Source of the DNA: Gracilariopsis chorda
Lineage: Eukaryota; Rhodophyta; Florideophyceae; Gracilariales; Gracilariaceae
Direction of reading: 5' to 3'
DNA length: 64,000 bases
NCBI GenBank assembly: GCA_003194525.1
Contig: NBIV01000268.1
Coordinates: 1-64,000 of the forward strand
The translations under genes were made by a program, and so were the position numbers. Each line of letters begins with the position of its first letter. The stretch's first letter is position 1. Shown piece by piece: positions 33,722 to 43,608 of the stretch. The notes under the pieces are model-generated. The model ran no database searches, was not told the DNA's origin, and worked only from the letters and a program-made list of their open reading frames with translations.

Positions 33722-34874
33722 TTGCACTTTTACATGATGGTCCGCCAAGAAGAATACTCAATTTGGCTTGCTCGTTCTCGTTTTTTACGGCGCAAAACGC
33801 TGTTTCAACTAGCTCTCAATTCTGAAGCCGAACCATTGTTGATGCTAGCACTTTGGCGTCGAGTGCAAGTTGCAAAATATGATCTTCAAAACCTTAAACT
33901 TCGACGCTACCGCATTCAAAATCACAATTTTAACCTTAACATCTTCTCTGACGAACAGTGTCTACATGACTAAATTTTACTGTAACGATACTGGTAGAAT
34001 TTCTGTGGTTATTGGGTGGGATCTGCGTCATACACATCGCAATCGCTACTATTGTGACTCAATTACAGCCTGCTGTATCGTCTTGAAACGATTTTCTTCT
34101 GCTCATATATGGTATGATATGGAGTTAATATTTGGGATTAGATTCACACACATCAGTGAAGTATTCTGGGAAGCAGTTGAGCGATTTTTGAACCTAAAAG
34201 GTAGACTGGTAACCACTTTGCAGCAGCAGCTTCTGACATCTCGTGCGGCAATTTACGCAGACGCAATTCGAAGACGTGGAGCCCCTTTACAAAAATGTGT
34301 AGGGTTCATTGACTGCACAAAGGTAAGTGTATGTCGTCCAGGAGGAGAGGGGAGCAACCAAAGATCTTGTTTTTCTGGGCACACGCCGCAGCATTGTTTG
34401 AAGTATCAGACCATTTCTACCCCTGATGGCCTGATTTTTCATATGTTTGGCCCTGAAGTGGGACGCAGACACGATCTTACACTCCTGAAAAGAAGCGGGA
34501 TCGAAGCCGTTATGGAAAGGTGTATGATTGTGAATGGACTGCAGTACTATATTTACGGGGATCCTGCGTACGTGCTGCGACCATGGTCACAGACTTCTTT
34601 TCAGAGAAGCTGCGCTACTGCCATAAAGCTTGAGTACAACTGTTCAATGAATGCAATTCGAACTGCAGTGGAATCGAACTACAAAGACCTAAAACAAATG
34701 TGGGTTCGAAACGGTTTCTCACGTCTGCTTTGCGTTCGCCGATTTCCGGTCGCTCTTTTGTATATTGCGTCCGCATTGCTGCTGAACTTCAAGACTTGTA
34801 TTGAAAAAAGAGGACAGGTTAGCCGGTATTTTGATTTTGAGGCACCAGAGTTTGATTTGTACGGCAATATATGA
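33722..34874 (+). pseudogene. PIF/Harbinger DDE transposase, one frameshift
   Basis: The N-terminal part (33722-33973, ending NLNIFSDEQCLHD) and the main part (from about 33966, KFYCNDTGRISVVIGWDLRHTHRNRYYC) are in adjacent frames. A one-base shift near 33972 breaks an otherwise full protein of about 384 codons, normal for Harbinger transposases. The DDE site is intact: CVGFIDCTKVSVCRPGG (first Asp), QRSCFSGHTPQHCLKYQ, DGLIFHMFGPEVGRRHDLTLL, YYIYGDPAYVLRP (second Asp) and IRTAVESNYKDLKQMW (Glu). The enzyme cuts and rejoins DNA at the TIRs, with a Myb-like partner that binds subterminal sites. Its stop lies just before the ASPM-like fragment. Confidence 0.88.
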
Positions 34875-34879
34875 CCATA

Positions 34880-36599
34880 TAAGGACACACCGATATATTG
34901 ACCTATCTGCTTGGCTAAACCACGAGCTTGGTGATCTTGCTTCATCTGTATCCTATTTACCAACTCAAAACCTCGCCTCATCAGATGTCTTCATTGCACA
35001 ATACACAGCTGTGTTGTGCTTCTACAGGGGCCCGGCATTCAACGCTGAGGTACTGCGCTTTGGCAACAACATCAAGAAAGCCAACTTTTCCTTCAGTGCC
35101 GCTGTTTCTATTGCTACAGAACAACCTAAGTTTGAGCAGTTAGTTTCTCTGCTCACATTTCGTATAATTCTACTTGGCTTCTGTTGGGCCTGAGCCTTAT
35201 CTTGCACTCCAATTTCGCTCTTCAGATTGACGACGTACTACTGCAAGCTCAAAACACGCCGAACAAGAGAATAGACGTGGCAGTCTTACAACAGAAACTT
35301 GTCGACTACATTCTGCGCAACCATTTTACCACAGAGAATCCTGTTGCATCAAAGTTTCCCACTACTAGCCCAAGCACAGTTTTCACTCCGTCTTGTAATA
35401 TGGGCTCCGTCAAGCAGAATGGACTTCTTCCCTATCGCACCCTGTTGCTCATCATGTTGTTGGATCATGCCGGACAAGACACAGATGTTGTCAACAACCT
35501 TCCTTTTCCATTGTTCAAACCGGACTCATCTGTTCACAAGTCTTGAGAATTCGTTGATAAACTGAGCCAAATATGCTTGCAAACTCCTGAAAGTCTGAAT
35601 CGTTTTCTTGGAGACCTTGGATAGAGACTAGAATACGACTGTCCGCCGTGGGATCGAATCAGTAATTTTGCAGTCCGAGATCTTGGCACAGATTTACGAG
35701 AGGGGATCCGCTTTTGCAAGCTTGCTTCATTGCTTACTGGTGACCTTCTTCCTCTGCAACAGGTGAAATACAATTATGGTAGCCGGCTCAGTGATGCGAC
35801 TAGACACAAAAAGCACTCATTTAACATAATGATTGCGTTGGATACGATAAGCAAATACGCTGCAGATCGACTACGTGCTAAATTTCAATGGAAGGCGACC
35901 GCAAGAGAAATCATAGACGGTAACATACCTGAAACTGTGGCCCTTCTGTAGCAGATCGCTGAGCTCTGGATCGAAATCAAACTTCTGGACAACTCACTGT
36001 TAGTCGAAAGTCTCAGTGCAGCACAGGACGAATTCCGTGCCCGAACGGCGAATGCTGTGTGGTGTAGCTCACCGGAGACATTTCGAAAACTAAGCCCAAC
36101 GATCAAGAGTCCAAGCAGATTGGTTATCTATCAACGCACAGACAAAGATTGTATACGAAAGCTTCTTCAGTGGTGTGCAACCGTATGTGGTATTCACCGA
36201 ATTAAGGTCGTAGATTTCACTGAAAGCTTCAGGGACTGTGCTGTACTCTGTATCCTTCTGGATCAGCTTCATCCTGGCATGATTGAAGTCAAGAACATAA
36301 TTCGCGTCGCACCTGCAGAAAATCGGGATGAACAGGACTTGGTTAAGGAATTAGGGATTGTACGGAGCAATATCAAGCTATTCGAAGGAGCTTGTCAACG
36401 GCTAGGGGCTTTACCAAACATTTCTATTTCTGCCATGGCTGCCCTAGCCCCTCCATTTATTTCGCTCCTCAAAGAAGATTCATTTGGGAGACTAATGACT
36501 CTCATGACTGCCTACCTTTTTAAACGAGTAGAGCTAGGCAGAGGCGCGAAGGAGCGCCTGGAATATGTCCAGCAGCACGCAGAAAGAGAAGTGGATTGA
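34880..36599 (+). pseudogene. ASPM: ASPM-like (abnormal spindle) gene fragment with CH domains
   Basis: It starts with LSAWLNHELGDL and YRGPAFNAEVLRF. After a frame change near 35184 it keeps one frame to 36599. It shows LPYRTLLLIMLLDHA, then RISNFAVRDLGTDLREGIRFCKLASLLTG (first calponin-homology domain) and IIDGNIPETVALL. A second CH domain runs CIRKLLQWCATVCGIHRIKVVDF...DCAVLCILLDQLHP, as in ASPM proteins, which bind spindle-pole microtubules. Three in-frame stops break it: TGA 35544-35546 (Arg position), TAG 35622-35624 and TAG 35949-35951. The last is where LLW-QI has a conserved Trp. The N-terminus is absent; homology begins right after the transposase stop. It is a fragment, not a working gene. 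Confidence 0.75.
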
Positions 36600-37792
36600 A
36601 ATTTACCAAACTCAATACTACGGAAGAACGCTTCCTCAAGGCCGTATCTCCAAGATTTCAAAAGCATCGCAAACAGTACCGAGCGCAACGTGCCATCCCT
36701 CGATCCATCATTGCCGCGCAGCGCGCCTTTCATGCCACTTTTCATGTCACCGAGGGACAGTTCACCGATGAGACCCCTAGCGAAAGCGACACACAGCGCC
36801 TCGATCCCAACGTTCCTGGAGTTTTGTCGGGCAGTCAACTGGAGCCCACTGATGAGTTTGTAGAGATGAAAGATGTTTTTGTATCCAAGCAATGTCAAAG
36901 CAGAATATCCCTCGTTCTGTCCACAGTCGACACGGTAACTCTTTTTTGCAAGGCTGTTAACTACACCCTGTCTGTCACTGTCGTCGCCTTTATACAAGAT
37001 ATTGTTCTCATCGGACAGATGGAAATGACAAGCACCCAAGCTGGCACTCGTCGTGTTTCTTTAATGACCGTGGGCTTGCAAGCTGTTGCAGACTCTTACC
37101 TGTGCCTTGTACATCTCACTATGAGCATCGCTGTGCAGCCACTCTTCAATGTGTTTGCTACTGCTGCATTCTCCAAGTTCATCTGCTTCTCCATCTTTTT
37201 AATGAGATGAATGTTGCTCATATGGAAGGCACGCCACCCTTCTGGTTTCTCTGAAGGCTGGGAGGTGATGCGCCGAGAACTCTCCACGCTATATTCCCGA
37301 TTTTACGGCTCAATGTTGATTGGTATTCTTCTTCTTTATCAGCTCCAAAACCATATGCGGTTCTTTGTGTTCGCTTTGTTTTCGTTCTGGGTACCACGAA
37401 TAGTACTCAATGCTGTCGAAGACCATCGTCTTCTTCTGCTACCCTCGTATATTATCGGTACAACCGTCACTCGTCTTGCTATCCCATTGTACTTCTGGGG
37501 CTGCCCTTACAACTTTCTGCACGTGCAGCCGCAACCTGCATTGGCCATTGCTCTGGTTGTATGGCTGAGCACACAGGCTACTATTCTCTTGTCCCAGTAC
37601 AAATTTGGCTCGTGCTGGTTTATACCGAAAGAGCTTCTTCCGGAAAAGTATGACTAATTTCGTCCCATCGTCGTAGATGACGATTCAGCGGATCTTGAAG
37701 CTGGTGCTAGCGAGGACGAAATGGAAACCCGCTTCCCGCAGTGGAAACGACGGGCTGAGGATGCGCAGGAATGTTTTGTCAGGATCCGATAA
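36596..37792 (+). pseudogene. TUL1: TUL1/FLY-like transmembrane E3 ligase fragment
   Basis: The first 80 codons continue the ASPM-like tail style (RFQKHRKQYRAQRAIPRSIIAAQRAF, IQ-like). From about 36850 the protein becomes the membrane core of TUL1/FLYING SAUCER-type ubiquitin ligases: KAVNYTLSVTVVAFIQDIVLI, GQMEMTSTQAGTRRVSLMTVG, FNVFATAAFSKFICFSIFLMR, then IWKARHPSGFSEGWEVMRRELSTLYSRFYG, TRLAIPLYFWGCPYNF and FIPKELLPEKYD. About six membrane helices are visible. A TGA at 37208-37210 and a TAA at 37655-37657 interrupt it. The C-terminal RING finger is not recognisable: after YD a short acidic tail ends at 37792. Intact homologues reside in Golgi/endosomal membranes. Confidence 0.75.
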
Positions 37793-37845
37793 TCATCGCT
37801 CGCTCACCTCTACTCTTCGCAAGCTTTCTACGCCATCGCGAAGTG

Positions 37846-38598
37846 TAGCCTCAAAGTCCGACGACCGACCCGCTACAAAATGACGACCCACAGTCCTCAG
37901 CAGCATGTCAGGCCGCGCTGAAGAGCATGACTACCTCTGCCACCTCTTTACTTGGCTCCCCTCTCAAACTACTTGCTTCTCAACCCGTTGCGTTGCAGCA
38001 ACCGCAAACACCACTTGTCCTCGGCGATACTCATACTGCTGTTCCAGACTCCTGTGCTCCTTCACAGCTTGTTTCTTCGTATTTTTGTTTGCATCCGGAG
38101 GAGTCTGCCAATTTTTCAACTGATACCGCGCTAGTCGCTAACTTCGTTGGCACACCGTCCACCTCCAACATCGCTTTATCTGTTCTTGACACGCAACAGG
38201 ATTGTGTCGTGAATACTCCCTCCTCATTTACTCGCCCAGAGGAAATGATGGAGGACGACGAGGAGCTGGAGCAGGGGGAGCAGGAAAGGAGAGGGAGACG
38301 TTCTGCTCACAAATTTCAGAAGAGCGATACCGTTACTTCACTTGAAGAAGACCTCATTCCTCCCTTCCTCTTTGAGGGCACGATGAGTGACTATGGGCTC
38401 GACAACGCCCCACTTGCCGACCTTGGTTTTGCATTTTCTCTTGCAGAGGGTGATTCTATCTCCGTGAACTATTCCAGTTTGCACCCTGTCGACATAGTCG
38501 AGGATGGTCTGATTAAGGAAATGGGACTGAGACCTATCGACGATGTCAACATTGACATGCCTGACCATCTCATCAATGAAGACTTTGCTGGCATCTAG
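37846..38598 (+). CDS. Acidic, Ser/Thr-rich ORF of unknown function
   Basis: The frame is open from about 37846, with an ATG at 37927 that would give 223 codons. The protein has a low-complexity acidic segment (EEMMEDDEELEQGEQERRGRR) and a C-terminal acidic/hydrophobic region (DYGLDNAPLADLGFAFSLAEGDSISVNY) of the kind seen in activation domains. No fold is recognised. It follows the TUL1-like fragment on the same strand and may be the 3' part of a third captured gene. A T-rich stretch (TTTTTTATTTT near 38740) follows. Confidence 0.4.
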
Positions 38599-39344
38599 AA
38601 CAGTGCGAATCTGAATTATCCTTCACTGATAGCCTCAGTCAACCCTGTTGCACCGCCTGACTACGGACTGTAGCAAATCTCTAACAGCTCTGGGTCAAAA
38701 AAAGAGGCTCTTCACGTCATTCGTGGAAGGCTGTAGCTCTTTTTTATTTTAACTCAACATGCCTTGCTCTTCATCTCCCTCAACGGTTACCTGTGTCCCC
38801 ATCACCTCATTTCGTGCGGAATTGCTAAACTTGTATCGGATACCGAAGAAACTGGGTGGTAAGAGGAGGTTTCCATCGGCGATCTTAGACCTTCAACCCA
38901 TGTGTGTATAGACAATATCTCTGCTCCGAATCCAAGTCCGTGTTGTTCTGCAACTTCCCTTCAAGATAGTTTTGCCGCAATCCCTTTCGCGACTATTCGA
39001 TGTGCGATTCTATCATCCTTAGTTGCCTCATAGTTTTCGTAGGGACTTGAACAGTCGTCATATTACAAGAACACTAAAAGTCAATGTAGTTTAGTTTCCC
39101 AACTCTATCAAACCCCCCGAAAAGTGTCGAACAGAAAAGAATCATTCGGACTTGAACGACTACCATCGTACATATTGTGTCGCTAGCACTGCGATTAAAG
39201 GATCCCTTGGGCCCTCCAGTGTTTCGTGTGTGTACGAACTGCTGACCAAGACCACTGCTGATATTGGAAGACGGTGGACTAATTAAAGAACTATTATACA
39301 CAGGGACTCGTGGTTCGATCGTGTCCGAAGTCTCGAAAGTCTAC
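38599..39344. other. Non-coding stretch inside the Harbinger candidate
   Basis: No ORF above 80 codons with a motif; no internal TIR copy was seen, so there is no sign of a second transposon end here. Confidence 0.4.
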
Positions 39345-40915
39345 TCACGAGAAGCTTAGGTCCTTCAGTATCTCAGGACAAACTCGCTCCGCTAGTGAAT
39401 ACGCATAAACTTTTCCACAATCCTTCGCCATGGATTCTAGCATGCCCGTTAGTAGCCTTGCTCGTTCCGAGGGATCAGAGATTTTGTCAACGGCGCGAAC
39501 CACTGCATCGTAAAGGTCCCTCCATCTGTGCGACCAAAGACACGCGTGGCCATCCTCGATACTGGCTCGGATTTTCCGGAACAAGGCCCTTGCTCGTCTT
39601 ATGTGAGTGGTTCCTTGCTAAGTGTACACGCATGTATAAGACTGCGGTATGTCTGATGATTCGGAGGGTATCCCAAACGCTGCATATCCGGCAAGACCCC
39701 GAAAGCAGACACCACATCCCCTTCTTCTGCGTAGGCTTTGACTATCGTTTCTATGGCTACACGCTGAGGGCGGACATTCAACGCTTCCATAGCAGATAGC
39801 ATGCTTCGCAATTCAGCTCCACTTCGTTCTGGATCACCAGCTTTCCGAATCATCTTGTTCAAAACAGATGGAACACAATATCCAGCAAGACTCATCTCTT
39901 TTGCCAATTTCAGCACAGTTTCCTTGCGATCGCCACCGATTGCGGCAACGATCGCCGCAGTGTAAAGTTCTTCGTCCGGCTTTCCATAAATTTTCCGTGC
40001 TTTCTCAAGCATTTCCATGGCCTGATCAACATTTCCAGAACGTCCATATCCTGAACACACAGAAGTGAAAGTTAGTTTATTAGGACACATCCCACTTTCT
40101 TGCATTTTGTTCAGATAGTATATAACATCTTTGACGCGACTCTTCGCTGCATACGCACTAATAAGAGTTGAATAGGTAACAACGTTTGTCTGCAAACCCT
40201 CACGGTTCAAAGCATCAAAGGCAATCTTCATACTTTCGAAATCGTTCGCCTTGAAACATGCATGTATAGGCGCATTGTAAACAGGCAAATTGGGCTTAAT
40301 TGATAGCAACTCCATTACCAGTTGTTCGATGATCTCGAAGGCGCGAATAGCATCTCCGCTCCGACCGCATGCATCAGCCAGGGAGCACAGGGTTACGATA
40401 TCCGGGAGAATTCTGTCTTCTCGTATAAACTGAAGTACTTTAAAAGCAAGGTGGGATCGCTTAGCTCTCGCACATGTGTGAATGAGAGAGTTGTACGTAA
40501 CGAGGTTTGGTTCCAGACCACTCCGTTTCATTTCAGTCATAAGATCAAAAGCTTGATCCACTGCAACCGCTGCACTGCATTTTGCCCAAGCGTCAATTGC
40601 TACAGAGTATGTGACAATGGTAGGCGCAACCCCAGCTATTCGCATTCAGTGAAACAAGCGCAACGCAGCATCCAGCTCTCTCCAGCGGCCACAACCTTGT
40701 ATCAAATTGTCGTAGGTATGAGAGTTGAGATGGATTACGTCTTTCTGAATCATATCTTTCACCAATCCAAAGGCTCGTTCGAGGCGCCGAGAAAAAGGAG
40801 GAAAAACGCTTGTAATACAGCACTCAGTCAGACGGTCATCTTGAAAACACGTAAACAGACGCATGTATAGCGATCGCACCAAGCATGAACAAACAAACCG
40901 TTCTAACTGCCACAT
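39345..40915 (-). pseudogene. P-class pentatricopeptide repeat (PPR) gene, broken
   Basis: From 40915 to 39599 one minus-strand frame encodes tandem 35-residue PPR motifs, for example VTYSVAIDAWAKCSAAVAV, VTYNSLIHTCARAKRSHLAF, VTYSTLISAYAAKSRVKD, LTFTSVCSGYGRSGNVDQAM and QTYRSLIHACTLSKE, about ten repeats. A TGA at 40646-40648 interrupts LFH-stop-MRIAGVAPTIVTYSV. After 39599 a second frame (ALFRKIRASIEDGHACLWSHRW...ILKDLSFS) gives a plausible C-terminus, so a frameshift lies near 39595. PPR proteins bind organellar RNA. The N-terminus has no evident targeting peptide and seems cut. It lies inside the Harbinger candidate, between the captured fragments and the Myb-like gene. Confidence 0.8.
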
Positions 40916-40997
40916 CGCACGGACGATATAAGAGCAACCTGTAAAATACCACCTGGGGTAAACGAACCAATTAGTGTACCATCATATCCAGTTTACC

Positions 40998-41935
40998 TCA
41001 CTGAAGCTTCTTTGTCAAAGCTCCAATCAAACCAATCATCTGTTTCCTCTCTGCAAGTGCTAGAGCACGCTCTCCCTTTTCCATTTCAAATCGTTTCCTC
41101 TCAAGCTCCAATCTACTGTCCGCTTCTCTCCTCGAAGCCTCAAAATGTTGCCGATCTTTCTCGTTTCTTTCTCTTTCCATCTTCAAGCGTTCGTGTTCCA
41201 TGTCAAACCGCTTTTGTTCTAATATTTGACGTTCTTTCGAGTGCTCGAGAAGAAAAACTGTCATATCGTCAGCAGAATTAGAAGCCTCCAAACGTCGGGC
41301 CCGTTCCTGCCTGGCGATTTCGAGATATCAGTACCTCCATCACTTTTCACTGCAATTGTCTTGCGTTTCATAGCCTTCTTGCGTATTTCTTCACCGGCAT
41401 CAATTAGTTTTTTCTCATGTGCACTAAGCTCTTCCTTTTCTACCTTCACCGCTTCTGCTTTTTCGTCCATTTCAAGAATGCGATCATCTAGCAGCACTTC
41501 CTTCTCACCATACTCCTCCACAATTCCAGTTGCGGACACATTACGCCTATTGTCTGCTCTTCGTATAGCCACAAGCCTTTTAAATCGATTAATTAGCGTC
41601 TTCCGTGATGGACGGTTCATATGAGAAAACAATTCCCTAGGAACAACTGCAAGAAAATTATTCAACACTTTGTCAAATATCAAGTCAGTTTTGCCCCATT
41701 CTGGAACATGCGCGTCAGATTCTCGCACCGCCTGAAGAAGAAAAATATCATATGCTTGAGTAAACCAAAATCGCTTCAGTTTTTGCGTAGTGGACGATAA
41801 GGGAGACTCTTTTGGTAGTTCGGGAGAATGGGTTTGGGGTTTTCCAGGCAATCCTGTTGTAGTCTGCATAGCCTTGGCGTCTTTCGACGACTTTTCGGAA
41901 TGCTCGGACGTGCTCATGGTCAGAGAGCCGTTCAA
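40998..41935 (-). pseudogene. Myb/SANT-like Harbinger accessory protein, one frameshift
   Basis: The N-terminal part (41935 to about 41315) has LKRFWFTQAYDIFLLQAVRES...LNNFLAVVP and RKTLINRFKRLVAIRRADNRRN, a Myb/SANT-like DNA-binding domain. A charged coiled coil follows (VKVEKEELSAHEKKLIDAGEEIRKKAMKRK). A frame change near 41315 leads to EIARQERARRLEASNS and a long coiled coil (LEQKRFDMEHERLKMERERNEKDRQ...) ending KQMIGLIGALTKKLQ. Such proteins accompany Harbinger transposases and recruit them to the transposon ends. It starts about 175 bp inside the right TIR. Confidence 0.7.
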
Positions 41936-42079
41936 ACGTAGCGCGTCGTCTGCGAAAGAGGTATACCATCAGCTACTCGTATGGATGGTGGTTTGTACGA
42001 GAATTCGTATGAAATTCTCGTCCGTTTCGTAGCCACAAATGACAAGTGTGCATCCTGTCTCTGGTGTATACCATAATTG

Positions 42080-42109
42080 TACGAGAATTTGTACGGCGTA
42101 AATCCTCTA
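42080..42109 (-). repeat. Right TIR of the Harbinger candidate
   Basis: It is the reverse-complement partner of 33532-33561. Just inside, GTATACCAT occurs twice (near 41968 and 42066), a subterminal repeat of the kind bound by Harbinger Myb or transposase proteins. Confidence 0.8.
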
Positions 42110-42629
42110 CTGCCGGAAATGTGGTGCGATTTCAATTTGGTGTATCAGCTGGGGCTATTTTTTGCGATTGGGCGCGCATTGGTCATATATACTTTGAAGA
42201 TGAGATATGCATGTCATTAGAAATGTGGGTACGAGTACCGCTACAACACCATTTTCGGTCCTACACCAAGAAGGACATTGCTAAACACATAGGTCGCGCT
42301 TATGCCACCTACATAAAGGTAGTTGCGGGAGACAGTTATGGCACGTTTATCGTCAACGATTCAACCATTCTCATTGAACCTTGTCATTAAATGACAAATT
42401 TTGACATTTTCTCGTTTTGGAAACAAAAACGAAATTTCATTGACATTTTTATTGTTTCATTTCACACAGTGGTGTCCCACCAGGCCACCGCCAGAACATT
42501 CAACGTTGAATCTATTGGTGAGCATTGTTGAGTGGTTTGGTGATTCCGATCAGCTCTCCCAGCTGCGGAGACTCCTTTACTCTTTATATAGATTGCAACT
42601 GCGTAAAACCCTGCGAAAATCACAGGACG
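42110..42629. other. Flank left of copia-2; possible split LTR of copia-1
   Basis: No gene. On the minus strand TATATAAAGA lies at 42600-42591, as in a promoter. Since copia-2 was inserted directly to its right, this stretch together with 48749-48892 may be the interrupted 3' LTR of the minus-strand element copia-1. LTR ends cannot be fixed without a second copy. Confidence 0.3.
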
Positions 42630-42838
42630 TGTGAGGAAACGCAATTGTACGGCTGCACTATCGGCTGTTGTAATTCAGTGTCAGTTGCATTTGTAATCTT
42701 GCCCAACTCTCTTGATTACAAATGCAGACCTCTCCTAATTACGTACATTTTAATTAGAATTGTAGGAATATAAAGAGCTGCCGGCGGCGCTGACATGAGC
42801 ACCACCGGCCGGGGGGAACACCCTCCAAACCTTTCACA
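42630..42838 (+). repeat. 5' LTR of copia-2
   Basis: It shares CAATTGTACGGCTGCACTAT, TTACAAATGCAGACCTCTCC and ACCACCGGCCGGGG with the 3' copy. It is short, with no clear TATA. Confidence 0.92.
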
Positions 42839-43608
42839 TGATAGCCCTCGCTCAACCCTCCCCGCAGCCTCTCCCCTCGACAACCGCTGACCAACCTTCA
42901 ACCGGCGCTCCGCAACGCTCTGTACCGAACCATTTCTTGGACCCACGGAAGCATCAACATAAAACCTTTCTCTTCTCGCTGATAAACGGCTTCGTTCATC
43001 GTGTATCTTTGTGGCATTTCTTTTTCTTCTTCTTTTGATCTCTTTTCGTCGAACGGATAAAGGCGTGGTAGCTTGCAAGCTGAGTACCGGTACGGGAATC
43101 GATTGGGCACTTGAAGTAATCTGCTAGATTTGACATTCCTTCCGGATAACCGGCTCTGCTGGGGGAGGCTCTGTCTGCTAGTGGTGACACGGTGTGTCGT
43201 CATTCGGCCCAAGCTACCGCATACGCCAGTGGAGGTTTGTACTATCTCCTTCAACCTACCGCTCCGCAGAACGCCGCGCAGCATTCCTGCAAGAGGCCAG
43301 AAGGGGTCAACTGGTGAAAACTTATCTTCAGTTAGTAACCTCCCTTGGAAGCTTCGTAAGGATTCAAGGCACTTTGCTTCTTTTCGCGGGAAGCTTAGCA
43401 GGCAGATCAAAGCGACTCACCGGGAGAGTGTGACCCGGTTCCAGGGGTTGAACCCTTAGGGTAGTGGAGGTAGTTTCTCCTGTCAGTGCGCCCGCTCGAA
43501 GGAAGACTAATAAAAGGTACCTCGCTAGCTAGAGTTCAAGCAGACTAACAAAAGGTACTTCGATAACCAGAGGTCAATTCACTCTTTCTCTACTCACAAG
43601 ACATCAAC
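42839..43608 (+). other. Leader of copia-2 with 38-bp tandem repeat
   Basis: An untranslated leader of about 770 bp. At 43505-43542 and 43543-43580 two copies of a 38-bp unit (GACTAAYAAAAGGTAC...) lie just before the gag ATG. No standard tRNA primer site is recognised after the LTR (TGATAGCCCTCGC). Confidence 0.6.

Larger units (their letters stand above)
33532..42109. mobile_element. PIF/Harbinger-type transposon with captured gene fragments (candidate)
   Basis: The termini match: 27 of the first 30 bases of the left end (TAGAGGATTAACGCCGTA...) equal the reverse complement of the right end (TAGAGGATTTACGCCGTA...). The outer TA on both sides may be the target duplication. A Harbinger transposase begins about 160 bp inside the left TIR on the plus strand. 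A Myb-like protein begins about 175 bp inside the right TIR on the minus strand. These are the two genes of an autonomous Harbinger, pointing inward. The 6.1 kb between them holds broken pieces of ASPM-like, TUL1-like and PPR genes. Capture of host fragments explains this best; two separate Harbinger relics flanking a host locus is the alternative. Confidence 0.65.

Noticed and set aside
39230-39330. B-box-like GGTTCGATC near 39313
   Set aside because: No A-box at the right distance and no cloverleaf.
33722-40915. Stop-codon reassignment or readthrough as explanation of in-frame stops in conserved genes
   Set aside because: All three stop codons (TAA, TAG, TGA) occur inside conserved frames, frameshifts are also present, and intact genes such as 32208-33080 end normally. 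Decay fits better.
43130-43459. ORFs in the leader of copia-2 (both strands)
   Set aside because: They lie between the 5' LTR and gag and have no motif or conserved start.
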